Shown: positions 22,391-35,988 of the stretch, one piece after another
How positions within the stretch are numbered: position 1 is the first letter of the stretch
Layout of the letters: each line of letters starts with the position of its first letter
From: Puffinus mauretanicus
Taxonomy: Eukaryota; Chordata; Aves; Procellariiformes; Procellariidae
NCBI GenBank assembly: GCA_023333565.1
Contig: JAJKFH010001431.1
Coordinates: 1 to 64,000 of the forward strand
Direction: 5' to 3'
Length of the DNA: 64,000 nt
Program-made: the position numbers and the translations under genes
The notes under the pieces: generated by a model
What the model was told of the DNA's origin: nothing
The model's database searches: none
The model's input: only the letters and a program-made list of their open reading frames with translations

Positions 22391-25300
22391 AGCGATTTCT
22401 TAAGTCACAGCACACATAGATGGAGGAATTGTTAAAGAAAAGCATGGGACTTGATACGGGAAAGATTTTAAACTTGTCACTGAAGAGTAACAAAAATCAA
22501 CATATGATTGCCAAACTAACAAGTATGAAGATGATAACTTCATTTTAAGAAATTTTTTTAACGTTAGTGAAAAGGTCCCCCATATCTTCCAGACCTCAAG
22601 GAGACCACAAAATTCTCTCTGCCCTGAATATGGAACAGATTGATTTAGCCCATAGTGGGCTATATGGATTAAAAATGCTATGTAAGAGCTTCAGTATCAG
22701 AAATAGCTATATTCAATAAATAGAAATGGTAATAGGAGCCCATGGAGTAGAAAGTTCAAATTTTTTTGTTTAAATATTTCATATGTTCTGGTCAAGATTA
22801 ATATATTTCCGTGCAGACTTAGTAGACATCAGTAACAGACAGTATGTCTTCCAGCTGTGGTGAAATTATTAACATCAACATAATCAAATTTCATCACCAA
22901 CTTTTTAGACATGAAAAATTATTTTTCAAGGAAAAAGAATGCAAATGAACAGTAAGTCTAGGAGGTTATGGAGATTGAAAAAAAAAATTGGAGAATATAC
23001 AAAAAGTTGTTTACTAAACATGCATTTGCAAATTTGAAAAGCATTTCGAATAACAAAATCTATGAAAGTAATAGCATTATGACTTATGAAAAACACATCT
23101 GTCCCTCCACAATCACAACCTAGCCACTGTCAGTATCTCTGAAGACATATTCTGTGAGAGCTCCTTTTCACTTGCATCCTACTATTTTGAATTCTGATAT
23201 GAGACAAAATTGACTCATTTTCACCAAGGAAAATTTTACGTCTCCTACGGGGATTTTTTTTACTTATATGCAAAGCAGACAAATGGAAATTGTTAAAACC
23301 TTTTCAACTGCATGCAATTTGAATTAAGCAACTATTCTTTTCCTACTAGGGTTCCTCTTGTGAGGGAATGATTTGAATTTAACATCAAAGAAAGCCGTTG
23401 ATCTGTTGTCCTTGCAAAAAGGACAGATATCTTAGCAGGTTAATACAAACCTTCATCAACAACATTAGCACTGAGAGAAAGGAAAAAAAAACTGCCATAC
23501 AATAAAGTAGATACTGCATCATGTCCTAAATTCTAATCTCAGTACCAACAAACTTTTTTTGCTACTATTTTGTCCCAATAATATCTTACACGATCATTTG
23601 TAATAGATTTGAATCTGAAAGAACTAAGGCAATTAGTTAAGTAGAAAAAATATTCACATACATGAAACTTTACACCCCAAACCAGGTCTTGACAAGCTGC
23701 ATGTATATGCCTAGAAGAAAGGAATAGAAGTGAAGGATTCGTGTGTGGGAGGTTTCTGTGTTTGTTTCTAATGATAACAAATTAATAAATAAATTGAAGT
23801 GCTAGACTGGCTTTCAATTAACTAGATAAAGATAAAGAAAGAAGCATGAAGATAACTCAAGTATTATATGGAAATAAATTTTAACAGATAGAGGCAGAAC
23901 CACTCCTATGTAGAGAATGTATGTATAGCTTTAAAAGAATGCTGATTCACCTAAGATTTTAAGATTCTCCTAAAAGCTGTAGAACAGCCCACTAAGTCAA
24001 CTGAGAATCACATTCGGTTATACAAAAAGGTTTTTCAAATATGCTTTCTGATACACCATTTTTTGAAAGCTGGTTAAACTACAGGTAAATGTGGTGATGA
24101 CCCTAAGTCTGTTCTCTATATTGTCACTGGCAGTTTAATATTTGTATAAGCTGTACTTTGCAGAAGGCACAGATGGTCAAGTGGCAAACGGCTGACTGAG
24201 TGCTTGTTGAAAGGCTCTTTAACAGTGGCATCAGTTCATGTGACAGTGATTTTCTACTGTTATTGATAATAATGTTCATAAGAAGTTGCAATATGAAACT
24301 GTCTTCTGAGTTTTGCTCATCAACAAAGGTTGGCAATTTGCTTAATAAATGCAGCCTACTAACACCTGCATGGAGAGTAAGCTGAGACCTACAATCCACT
24401 TAATAGTCAAAGTTATAACAGAAATGTGGTGGCTTGAACTTGAACCTTAAAAGATTTGAAAAGGAAATAAAATACACTTTGGGGCAGTTGGATTTATTCA
24501 TATTCTTATATTGGTTGAAATAACATCTTTTATTTTTCCTTTAAAAATCATCAGGTTTCATAAAAGGTTTCCTATTTGTATAAGTAGTGTTTGAAATATT
24601 ATTATATCTTAATTTTGTGGTTATAGCACACCAGGAATTATTTCCTACAAGTGAGATTTGCTATCTGTTTAAGGCAGACAAGGAAAAGTTCCTAAATAAG
24701 CAACTACTAAAAGCTTTGTAAATATTTCAGCAGTAATTCTCAAACTGAACAACAGTGGATAAACTTACTTTATCAAGTGATGCAAAAGAAGTTGACAATT
24801 AAAAACAATCCATTTCCTTTATGTTTAGAAAGAGGTGAAGTTGGGGGGGAGAATTTTACATCTAGCTGTTAGTGTCATCTCGCTTTCAGATCCATCATTA
24901 TTCTAATTTTTTTGGTTTTATGGAATTAAGTCACACATGAAGTTGGAAAGAAAATGGAACTGCTTTGGCTGTTTAGATACAAAGTTTTTGTTCTTTTTAA
25001 GCTCAGGTTACCTTTGTTGTGTTTAATAAATAAGTACTTGATAAAGTGAATAAAATACGTAGTAGCTTTTAAAGCAGTTTCTTAATCAATTTCAGGGGCT
25101 TCTGATTTCACAACTTTTTTTAATAGATAATGGCTTCTCCCAGTGGTTCAGTATTCTGTTCTACCACTTGGTTCTTTGGACTTAAAATGTAGTATGTGGG
25201 CAAATATATACAGGACTGTAGGACATATAGGGTCTGGACATAGAATTGTACTGTTTATTCAAGATGGAGCAAATGAGGATGGGGGTAATGAGGAGTCCAC

Positions 25301-28300
25301 CATTCCTATCTTCTCCTCTTTAGCTGTTGTTTTTAGTGTTCCTATTCCATCTCTTCAGATGCAGTCAAGTAATTTGCTATTGAAGATAGCCATAGGATGG
25401 GATTTTCTGCATTTTTTTAATTGTGGGAGGATGATGAGGGCCGTGTAGTAACTACTTTGCTAGCTGAAGCCGCTAGCCTTGGGAAGTTTCCAGGTGCATT
25501 CTATAGAGACCTGAAGCATGGCTTTATGAAAGGTGATAGCTAACTCATCACAATCTTGTTTGACTTTCTGGATTTTTATAAGGTTGGTAAGTAATTCTAA
25601 TCCAATGGGAAATTAGTGCCAAAATGTTGTTTCACCAAAACCATGGATAGAGTCTGTCACAATCAGAATTAGAATGCAGTGATTTTATCTTCTCAGTCCA
25701 GTGTCTAATCTTTTAAACAATGTTCTGTCATAACCCAATCAAGTTTATTGATTGCTCACAGGTCAGTCCAGCCTTTCAGAATCAATGTCTTCAGATAAGT
25801 GATTCACCTGGATTGTCTTATGGCTAATAAACCAGTGATTCAATAGCTGACTGACCCAATGGGACCCTGTTCTCTTTTGTGAAAAACCTAGATATTTTTA
25901 GACACTGTTCCCAGATAGAGGAAAGAGAAATTTCTGTATTTTTAATTTTTCCATGATATGGAGATAAGTTTATTTGCACAGTTCTAATAGGAGTTAGAGT
26001 AGTGTTATTTCAATATATTCTAAAAGCTGCTGCATAGGCTCCATATTGTCATCTCACCTATTATTCTCCCTATCTAATACTTATTTTTCACCAGAATAAA
26101 TTAATGTTTAAATAATTTGAAAGAATTTTTTATTATGCTTTTGGAATTAAGCTTTCCAATGGAACATATTAGACCTATCCAAGATATCAGCATTAGAAAA
26201 CGTACTTACCAAAACACATAATGAGGCTTATTTACCACCTCCTAGGTGTGGAATAACTGCCAGGGAAAAAAACTAACCTCCTATCAGATTTGGTTCTATG
26301 GCAGCTTAAGTTAATTTAATTCTAGGTACCATGAGCATGCCATTCCCTCTCCTTCACTTCCAGCAACTGTGGTGGCATTCCAATTCTGTTGAACCATTTC
26401 AGTACATTCTCCAGCAAAAAAACTATTTTAACAAAATAATGTGAATAGTTTCCTGGCAGATTAGAGCATTGAAATGGCTCAGTGCAGGATCAGGCGAACA
26501 CCAAAATTAGTGTAACAGACGAGATATAGTATAGATCCAACTGGAAGGGAGGGCAGGACTTTGACAATTTAGAATAACAAGGAGCAGGATCACTATATTA
26601 TGGCCTTGCTTTTAGTATCTTCCCTAGATATCCTCTGTCGGTGTCACAATAATAAGTTAGGATGTTAGGTGTATTCCAGCATGGACCTTCATACATGTGT
26701 GTGTGATGGAAGTGCAAAATAGGCTGAGAATAACTCTCCTAATATTTTACAGTTTTACCAACTGTCCTTTACTTTGAAATACACACAGATATACCATGAT
26801 AATGTATAGGAGCATTATAAAGAACTAAAGATTACAGAAATCAGAAAAATTTTAATTGAATTATATATATTATTAAAAAACAATAAAAGCCACATATTTC
26901 ATTTTGTTTCCTAGCCAACCACATTCGTATAACTTACAGTATGTAGAACTACAACATGTTGATTTGGCATCCAAAAATACATATGCAGCCATAAAGAATG
27001 TTGTGGTTACTTCTACATCAGGGAGCAGTGCAGGCCAATAGGAGATGATCACCAAAAGAAAAGAGCTGATGTTGAGGATATGATGTTTTACACATTCCAG
27101 GAATTTTCTTCATTCAGACTGACTCTTGTCTGAAAGGACTCCAGTTCATTCACTTAGAAACTGCTTCATGATGTGAACCGTAATTGGGTGCCACTTCAGA
27201 AGCATATTTGTAATCCCAGCTAAAACATGAATGAAACAGTGAATTAATAATTTTCTAAACATTAGACTGCAGATGGAAGAATTTCCACAATCAGGAAAAA
27301 TTTAGGAGGCTCCCAGATTTAGTGGAATTGATGCACCGGAAAGCCTTGTGAAACTAATAAAGCAAGAAAAAAAAGACAGTATGCATCTGTAGACTGGAAG
27401 AAGGAGAGAAATATATTAGCGGTTGTCACTCTTCTCACTTTGCATTAAAGGAAATTGCTTGGCAAGCATCAGGAGAGAAATCTAAATGATATGAAATATC
27501 ATATTACATTATACTCCAGCAAAGAATAAGAAGAGATGGAAGACCTTCTGAGAACAAAGTGCTGTAGAGCAGGTTGTAACATAGGCACATCTGGCTTATC
27601 AAAACAGCTTAACTTTTTTCCAATCAAAAATAACATTTCTGAGGTGATGAAATAGAGTAATTTTGTATGCAGCTTATGACTTACTTTCAGTATGTCTCAA
27701 GGCAATAATGAGATACAATATCTTTGTACAAAATCACATGTCTGATTTTTCTTTCAAGTTCTGGTGCTTTAGAAGCATTTGTAGTGTTTGCTGACCTTCT
27801 ATCAGTAGTTTCATTTTGGGGTCTTAAAATTGATTTCTCTCATTTTAACTTTTGAAGCTATGAGATGGGCTTTGATCTGTTGTCCAGATTTGTGCAGTAG
27901 GCCCAGAAGCAGCTTTTAAGCATTAGATGTGGCACCATTTAAAGCATATCAAGAGTGGCACATGTGAGGAAAGAGCTCCCTGTTTCTTTTTGGATATAAA
28001 AAGCTTTTGTCTGATACACGTTGATGGATCGTGTTCTTTTGATATTGAATGCTTGTGATATTGATATTAAATAAAAGGAATTAATGTGGAACTCAAGAGT
28101 ACCTATTGGGACATTTTTCTGTGCTTCTCCTGTCATTTGAAGTTTCTCATTCAATTTTCGGTATGTCTGCATAGCAAAATCAAAACATGATTGTAGAATG
28201 TATTAACCACCTATGTTAGTTTAATGAAATTAGATTCAGTAAATGAAGACAGAGCAGTACAGGCTTTGTTGCTTATTGCCAGTCAGAGTGGACACTCTTG

Positions 28301-30715
28301 GGAATGCTCAGTGCAGATTCTGATTGTTAACACTTGCTAAGATTTGTGTTTCCAAGTCTTTACTACTACTATTACTTATGTTTATTAGAAAATCTGTGGA
28401 TATGTAACCAAATAGTATTATCATGCTATTGTTTTGTTGTGTTGGTAGGTAACTGCTGAAATCTTGATGTTTTGTCATATGTGATTGCTGAGTTTGTCTT
28501 GATGATGGGCTTGTCTGTGTTACAAGTATAGAACACTAAGGTAGCTGTGTGCATACTAACTCCAGAACCACAAACTGGGGCTCATGGCTTTTGCATCTAG
28601 GCTTGCTCTCTGGGCACGAGTTGTAACTAGGCAGTGTTGTGCCGATGCCTGGTCAGCCAAGTTAAGAGCTCTATCACACTATATGGATGAGCACCTTGTG
28701 GTTGATGGTTCTAGTAAAGCTTTGTATGTCAACATGGCACTGCATAGTGCTAGGTATATTATTTGGCCTTTATTCCTACTACCTTGAGTATTTCTTCATT
28801 GTATAGTGTAATTTATTTAACTTATTTAATATATCTTGCATTTTACTTGAGGTTTATATGAGGATTTGGCAGCAGCTTCTGGTCCAGTACACAAGGAAAT
28901 GAATGGTGATCTTTCCTGTGGGGAAATCAGTGGGTTGCCAGCTGGACTATGCTGCATTAGCCAAGTACAGAGTTAGTTTAATACCAGTACAAGAGGAGGA
29001 TGAGACAAAGATCCTGTCAGTGGTTACACAAACATTTCCTTGATGCCATCATCTTTACATCTGCCCTGAGACAGTAGCATGCATTAGTAGACTCCATTCA
29101 GTGCAATTTTATACAAACACATTTTTCAGTTTGAATACAAAGAAATAGGATTTATGATTTTATTTCTGAAAACTTCACTCTTCAAGATGATAATGTGGTA
29201 TTATATTTTCAAGGAAGACTGCATTTTTTAGGTAAAAGAGTTGAGTGATCATCTAACTTTTGATCCCTATAGCTTCAAAAATAAATGTAATGAAATATTT
29301 TTGTGAGGAAAAAACACAAAAAGATCTGGTTAAATTCCAGTCTTCCTGTAAGGAACTTGGCAGACAAAAAACTGGAAGTTTTTTCATTCTTCCCAGATGT
29401 CATCTAAATGCATTAACCTGGGTTAATCAAATAAAGATATGTCTTTAACCATTAAATTTGATTACAATGTCACTGGTCTTTTTTTTTTTAATATATGAAT
29501 CATTATATAACAACAGTAGAATCTCAGTCCATTCTACTTTTAGGAAGTAAAAACATTGGTCTCTTAATATCTTGATTCCCTACAACTTAATATGTGATCA
29601 CATCTTTTATTTTCCACACAGCACTTGAACAATTATTGACTTCTGATTTGAATAAAACAACCTATGTCTGCATAGGCAGATGAGAAACTGTATATCCAAT
29701 TAATTCTTGATGTTCAATAGAAATTCAGCACTGTTCCTCGAAGAATCAGTCACCTATTTCTTTCTGTCCCACTCCATGCTTCTCCCTCACTTGTGCCAGC
29801 TTAAGTGTTCACTCATCTTTCCAGTAAACCACCTTAAGGATCTAATGCTTCACAAATCAACCTAACAAAAAACCCCTAACCAACAACACCAAAAAATAAA
29901 ACAAAACCATCCCTTTTTTCCTGATCTAGTCCTCTGAATACCTACATGAAAGCTTCTGTCATTAATGGAGAGCAGTACATTGTGCTAGCATCCAGGCTTA
30001 TGAGGTGGGGAAGACCACTTATCTCTGTGTCAGTGTCAATTTTTGTCTGGCTTAAACTGCTCATGAAACTAGTGCTAGTTTTCACAAAAATCACCAGTTG
30101 TCCTGTGCAGGTATGTGTTTAGGTCCCTGAGTATGCATACAGTTTGACACTCAGTTAGGAAATTTGGAAAATTCAGTCTTCAAATAATTAATCGCTGTTT
30201 AAATCTGGCTTCAGATAATTTTTCAGTCATTTTCCCAATGTGCCATCACTAAAAAGTCTAAGAATGCAACCTGATACAATGGTTTTAAATGCCCACGAGT
30301 CAATGAAAGAAATACGGTCTTTTTCCTTTTTTTTTTGCTTAATGACTTGTATCTTTTATCTTGTCACATAGTTTAATGGCATAGAATTACAATAAATTAG
30401 TTTTGCAATTATCAAACTCTTCAACTTCTCTTTGGCATTTAACGAACCTCAGAAGCTGTTTATTGCTTCATATACTTTGCCATCATGAATATTAGCCTTT
30501 AATTAACTGGAACTCTAATCTTAATGTTTCTAGCTATGTTGCAATGAAATGTTTTTGTTAGGTTGAAGAAGATCGTATTTGTTACTGTTTTTCCAATAAA
30601 TGGAATACTTTCAGAATGACCTTTTGAGTCAGTAATTACAACAATATAAAATGTAAGACAAAACTCATTATCACATTTCTTTGTGTGCTTTCTTTTTGTA
30701 TATTTTACTCAGCAA
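22391..30715. other. Intronic DNA, no gene recognised
   Basis: AT-rich sequence, A-rich on the + strand up to about 24000. Several open frames of 60-100 codons occur on both strands (for example 24124-24399 on minus and 25143-25448 on plus). None has a recognisable motif or supporting splice structure. Confidence 0.55.
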
Positions 30716-30719
30716 CATA

Positions 30720-31640
30720 AAATGGCAGAGAAGCCTCAGCTGAAAGGGACCTCCGGAGATCATCTGGTCCAGTCTTCTGTTGAAAGCTGGGTCTTAGATT
30801 TGTTTTTTCAGGTCACTGCCAAGCTAAATCTTGAATATTTTCAGGGAGACTCCACTTCTCCGGGCAACCTATTCCAGTGTTTAATTTTTCTAACAGTGAA
30901 GAACTCTTTTCTTGCATCCAGACACAATTTCAATTGAAGAAATTTGCTCCTGTTGCTTCTTGTCCTGTGCATCCTTCTGAAGAGATTACTTCCATCTTCT
31001 CTGTAACTCTCTGTTAGGGATTAGAAAACTGTGATTACATCCTTCCCTGAGCCTTCTCTTCTCTGGGCTGAACACATCCAGTTTCTTGAACCTTCTGTCA
31101 AGATCTCCAGACCTCTAATGATCTTCATGGTCCTCTGCTAGACCCTCTCCCTTTTTTTCAGTTTTTGTCATGAACTGGGAGGACCAGAACAGGACACAAT
31201 ATTCCAAGTGTGTCCTAACAAATGTCAAGTAGAGTGGAACTCCTTGATCTGCTGACTATGCCCTTACCGATGAAACCCAGGTCTCATTCTGCTTTCATTG
31301 CTACAAAGGCACTGCTTGCTCAAATTTAGTGCTCTCCACAAGAATCCCCAGGTCCTTTTCAGCAAAGCTACACCCCAACTAGTCTATGTCATGTGCAAGA
31401 CATTACATTTATGCAATCCTTGTTGGCCTTGTCTTCTAGTTTGTAAAGGCCTCTCTGCATGGTGGCTATTCCTTCTGGTGTATAGTACCTCTCCTCCCAG
31501 TTTTACAAACTTGATAAGCAAGCATTCAGTTGTCATCCACATCCTTTATAAAGATGTTGAACAGTATCAAACCCAATACCAACCTCTAGGAATACCCTTT
31601 GTGACCAGCTGCCCATAAGCCAGTAAAAGCATATTAGTCT
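30720..31640 (-). mobile_element. CR1 LINE fragment, long 3' part
   Basis: Reverse-oriented CR1 of about 0.9 kb. From left to right it runs from the 3' region (GAAAGGGACCTCCGGAGATC, CCGGGCAACCTATTCCAGTG) through the reversed C-terminal ORF2 (CTTCTCTTCTCTGGGCTGAA, GGACCAGAACAGGACACAAT). It then passes into the region before the RT core (AAAGATGTTGAACAGTATCA, ACCAACCTCTAGGAATACCC). The terminal octamers are largely lost (CAACATAAAATGG at the left edge). Reading frames are broken throughout. Confidence 0.92.
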
Positions 31641-32959
31641 CACCCTAAAAGTTCAAGCCATAACATTTCTGTAAGATTTTGAAAAGCATAGTTTATGTAA
31701 GTAGCTTGGTAAATCAGATTATTTCAACTGTCACCAGGATCAGTAGGTATTATCCCTCTGATTTCTACATTTTTTCCCTGGAATTATGGACCAGATGTGT
31801 CTTCAGAAACTGTCACATTGCAGCTAGGAAGATCCTAATGAGTTGTACATGGAGAAATGCTAAATCTGTATGAGGAAAAGAGCTATTAAGAACGGTCACT
31901 CAACTGTTAGGAAAGACTGTTCAACAATTTTCCATTGTGAGAAACGTATCTTCTGTATGAAAAGCAAAAAAGAGAAAAAGTTGACTTTGTTTCCTGGAGA
32001 ACTTGACTGGCTAAAGTCAGGAGAACTGACTAAAGATTTTGAGACAGCTTCTCACTGTGGATACTCTGTTCCAGAATTTAATTGTTGCTCTTTTATTACT
32101 TTTTTAAAGCAATTAATCTGAATCTGTGACTGGCATTCCTGCATTGTGATAGTCTGCAAATAGAATACAAAAAGAAGTCTGGTCTCAAAAAGTGCTACTT
32201 AAGATCTAAGTATAGGAAAATAAATACATAAAACAAAATAGATCAGGAATTATAAAAAGTGAAAAGGTAAATTATACACATATACTTTTCCTCAGGCAGA
32301 CTTGAAGGTGCATGGCTAGAATGACCCAAAGAGAGGTCTGCATAAGAGAACAGTGTTCAGAATACCAAATATGATACTGATGGTCTCCCTAGTAAGAAAG
32401 AAGGAAAGGAAAGGAAACTATTTGGAAAAGGTAAACAGTATTTGCTCAATGCAACCACTCTAGTGAATATCTTGTAATCTACTTTTATCAGACGCAAACA
32501 AAAGGAACAGCTTGCATCCACGTAATAAACTTGAAGCAGAGCAACAGTACTCTTCAGTTATGCAAGGTATCATTTCTTCAATGCAGGGACAGTTCCACTC
32601 TCTTCCTGACTGGTGATATTTCTTTGTTCTAGGCAGATCTTAGACTCATTCCTGCCTAGGTCGTTTCATTGCTTTGGAGTCACTTGCTCTTTCTGGTATT
32701 TAAAAGGTCTCTATGCCTATTACAGACCAAACTGACAGGAAAAACATCTTTAAGACAAAGGGAGAAACAACAGCGCTCTCTCTAGACTATTTTCAAGCTA
32801 CTTCTCTAGCTATACACACTACTTTGCTAGTTATACAGTACAAGAATTATGAGATGTGTAAGATGGGTAAGAAACTCCATATTGAAATGGAGACAATAAT
32901 GACGTGATGAAATGAGAGATGCAGTAATAGATGAAAGTTATTAATGAAACTTCTTAAGA
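31641..32959. other. Intronic DNA, no gene recognised
   Basis: AT-rich unique sequence. The start may include a little more of the decayed CR1 to the left, but I cannot align it by eye. Confidence 0.5.
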
Positions 32960-33330
32960 AGTGGTTTTAGGGCTAACCTTATTTAATATTTTCATTAGTG
33001 ACCTTGACAAAAAAAATTAGCATTGTATAATGAAATTTATAGTTGACATAATGTTTGGAGTTGTTATTAAAACAGATGAAGATCACGGTGTCATACAGAT
33101 GGAAGTGGAAGCCCTTGAGAACTGGTGTAATAGAAATGAAATTAAATATAATAGTACAAAGTACAAGATAATGCACTTAAAACTAATGACAAGAAATTCT
33201 GTTATTAACATAGAGCTCATCAACTGGAAAAGATAGTTGCTGTGGCAGTTAATCAAAGGATAACTATGAGATGCCAATATGATGTGGCCATAAGAGACTA
33301 AATGTAATGCTAGGAGATCTACCAGACAGA
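32960..33330 (+). mobile_element. Ancient CR1/L3-type LINE relic
   Basis: Strongly diverged remnant of the RT-to-thumb region of an old CR1-clade LINE. Landmarks are a 'CTTATTTAATATTTTCATTAG(T/A)GACCTTG' block (reads LFNIFISDL-like), then AAATTTATAGTTGACATAATG where the catalytic box should lie, and 'CCCTTGAGAACTGGTGTAAT' followed by 'AGTACAAAGTACAAGATAAT' (ENWCNRNE, TKYKIMHL). The wording matches older amniote CR1 families and not the younger bird subfamilies elsewhere in the window. It is dead. Confidence 0.75.
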
Positions 33331-33389
33331 CCGTATCTCGTGAAAAAGCGTAATATTGTATTTCTGATCAGTGATAGTGTGGATTTAGT

Positions 33390-33880
33390 AAACCTGAATG
33401 GACTTTTCTTTCATCAGCTTTTCCAGTCATAGCTTGAATGTACAGAAATTTTTAGGATTCCCAACACTGACTTTTGGCAAGGAGTTCTACAAATCCACTA
33501 CTTGCTGCATGAATACATAATTACTTTTGTTTGTTCCAAACTTGTCACTTACTGGATTTTTTTGATGCCCTGTACTTGTACTGAAGGAGACAGTGGAAAA
33601 TCTGTCCTTATTCATCCTCTCCATGAAGTCATGATTTTATAGATCTTTATTTTATTCCTCCTTAGTCATCATTTTTCTGCTTTATTCTTTTCTTGTGAAA
33701 GCCATTCCATACCCTCAGTCATTATCCTCCTCTGAACCTTTTCTAATTCTACCATATCTTTTTTTGAGGTGGCAGATCAGAGTAAGCATGCTCTTTAAGA
33801 TGTGGTTTCTAACCACTGAAGTAAGGGTAACACACAAGAGCCTTTCAACAGGCAAGGGACAAATAAACAGATTGATAATA
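33390..33880 (-). mobile_element. Ancient CR1-type LINE relic, opposite strand
   Basis: The + strand shows the reversed 3' portion of an old CR1-clade element. Landmarks are GAGTTCTACAAATCCACTAC, then 'CTTTTGTTTGTTCCAAACTTG', CATGATTTTATAGATCTTTA, 'CTTAGTCATCATTTTTCTGC', 'GAAAGCCATTCCATACCCTCA' and 'CCTTTTCTAATTCTACCATAT'. Order and wording fit the reversed tail of amniote-age CR1. With its neighbour at 32960-33330 it forms a tail-facing pair. Confidence 0.72.
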
Positions 33881-35041
33881 AATTTTTTAAAGACTTTGTA
33901 TATATAATAGAGGAATATTAGAGGAATGATAGAGGAGTGGATTTGATAACCAAGATCCTTTTAGTCCTTCCAGTTTCTTTGTTCCTGAATAAAAAACAGG
34001 AAGAAGTCGAATTAACACAAACGTCCTTTCTAGAAAATTTGTAAAAGTGCAGTGGTAAAAGGTTCATAGCAAATTTACTAACATGAGTTGGGAAGAAGAA
34101 AATGTTTAGTTTCAGATAAGATGCAGTTTGGGATTGCATGATGATAGTCTGCAAGAAATAATTAAGATTGTATCTCATGTAATCAAGACAACATATTCTT
34201 TATCAATAATTTAAGTTAAAATTTAATAGAACAGTGACTCCTAACATTTTACAGAAAATAATGTTTTAAAGGACGTGTGAAGGTCCTGTGTGCGAAAAAT
34301 ATACAAAAAGAACATAGATGCTTTTCTAGTGGCCTCAAATGAGCAGTGACTCATAGGCTTGCTGAAATGAAAAAAAAAATAAAGACAAGTGAAAGTATTT
34401 AACTAGTGGCACAGAACAAATTGTTCCTCTGCAGAACAATAAGTGTAGATTTATTTACATTGGCTAGAATGCTTTTCTTGGAGTATTACTCTCAACTGCT
34501 GCAGATGTGTTTACTAAGCAAAGTTATAGCTATGCATACCAAATCTATTGTCACTAGACATGGTCTATCTGTGACAGCAATATGCAACAATAAGTCACAG
34601 TTTAGTAACCCTAGTTTAAGCAATTTGTAGTAAAGTACAGTGTAGGCGTATTGCTAGTGGATCCCTCTGCCTCAGTCAGTGGAAAATGATGTCAAAATAC
34701 TTTGGAGGAAAAAAGTGCCAAGTCAGATTTAGATCTGTAGTTAGCACAGTTAAATTACAGAATAGCACAAATGAAGCAAAGGATGTTACATGTTTGCATT
34801 CTGTTCACTGGAGAGCTGAATGTCTGTACTGCTAGAAACCAATGTAAGGGTCACTGAAGACATAGAGACAAATAGAACAATACAAAATACTGGGTATGAT
34901 TTATGATCCTTGAAGCTCTCCCCTTTTTTTGAAAAAGGACACTTTCTATGTTATAAAAGGTAGCAAGTCATAAAGGCATTTTTGAAAAAAGAGATACGCA
35001 GAGAATTGTAGGAAGTTCTTATATCCCAGATGTATGGCTAT

Positions 35042-35059
35042 AAAAAAAAAAAAAAAAAA
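35042..35059. repeat. Poly(A) run, 18 bases
   Basis: Uninterrupted A18. The sequence to its left resembles no mRNA or SINE that I recognise, so it is treated as a simple repeat. Confidence 0.9.
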
Positions 35060-35753
35060 GGCAAGAGTTTCTCAGGGAAGAATCAGTTGTCAAGGACATT
35101 TGAGATTAGTTTAGCTCTCTTAGTCTCTTTTAGCATTTGAGATTAGCTTTGTTAATTAGCTTAAACAATAGATTTCTTATAAGTACTTGAAATTCTATTG
35201 TCTTCGTGCCAATTGTTAGTGTTACTAGTATGTTTGGCTGAGAAAAAAGTTCCAGTGTGAGCATTTTGGAATTGGACAGTCATTCAGGCACTCAGGCTAC
35301 GCAATATGCTGACCAGGAATAACTCAGGTAAGGAACTAAGCGGAGCTGAATCAAATGTCTTCCTCCAAGGCAACACAGGCAGAGAGGAGAGGTCTGAGAG
35401 AAGACTTTCCTTCATTTCTTCCAGTGCTTCAGCCATCAATACGGGCTGGAAGTCATATGAAAGCCAGATCCATAGCATTTGAGGAAGGGACATGGTGAAG
35501 GAGATTAGGTAATGGCCAGAGAAAGACAATGGAAAGTGAGGACAGTTATATTACATGGAAACCAAGTCAAATTACTTCTACAAAGGAACAAATAGAAAAA
35601 TATTTCTCGAGGAGAAATGCTTAATTTTCCAAGAACTTCTACTGCATAACGTGAATATGTTCTTGGTGTTTCATTCTTGCTTAAAAATGCTATGGTAATG
35701 GAGATAGCTACTTCAAAATATGAACAGTTTTTATGGCTCAATCTGAAAGTAAC

Positions 35754-35772
35754 AAAAAAAAAAAAAAAAAAA
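35754..35772. repeat. Poly(A) run, 19 bases
   Basis: Uninterrupted A19 about 220 bases before the PACRG exon. Confidence 0.9.
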
Positions 35773-35950
35773 GCAGTTAACAAAACCTGTAGATCATTGC
35801 CAAAGTGTGCTTTCAAAGAAGTGAAGTATAGCATGTAAAGAAGAAAGCAAACTATAATTTGGGAGATCAATGTTATTCTTCTTTCTTATCTGTTTCTATT
35901 TTGAGCCATATAAATTGGACTTTTTCTAAAAATATATTGCCATTGAACTA

Positions 35951-35988
35951 TGTGGTTTTTTTCTTTGGTTTGGTTTTGTTTTTTTAAG
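35951..35988 (+). promoter_or_regulatory. 3' splice site of the PACRG exon
   Basis: T-rich polypyrimidine tract with a few G interruptions, ending TTTTTTTAAG. The AG at 35987-35988 is followed directly by GTAAGA, so acceptor and donor consensus are abutted. TGAAC upstream (35945-35949) is a possible branch-point context. Confidence 0.85.

Larger units (their letters stand above)
33881..35988. other. Intron immediately upstream of the PACRG exon
   Basis: Unique AT-rich sequence with a more GC-rich patch at about 35280-35530 of unknown nature. It includes two long A runs, at 35042-35059 (18 A) and 35754-35772 (19 A). It ends in the splice acceptor of the exon. Confidence 0.6.

Noticed and set aside
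23731..23770. SEGF-like peptide resembling the start of the PACRG N-terminus
   Set aside because: Only four residues match and neighbouring codons and splice sites do not; chance.
24124..24399. Minus-strand 91-codon open frame
   Set aside because: Protein-like at first sight, but no recognisable domain, and a second open frame covers the same DNA on the other strand; no splice sites support it.
25143..25448. Plus-strand 101-codon open frame
   Set aside because: Longest unexplained frame in the left half, but no motif recognised, no splice context, and it follows ordinary intron sequence.
28584..28787. Possible small retrocopy (67 codons)
   Set aside because: Sequence reads plausibly but matches no family I know, and there is no tail or flanking duplication.
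35042..35772. Poly(A) runs as ends of retrocopies or SINEs
   Set aside because: Upstream sequence of each shows no mRNA or tRNA-like similarity and no flanking duplications; simple A runs are common here.
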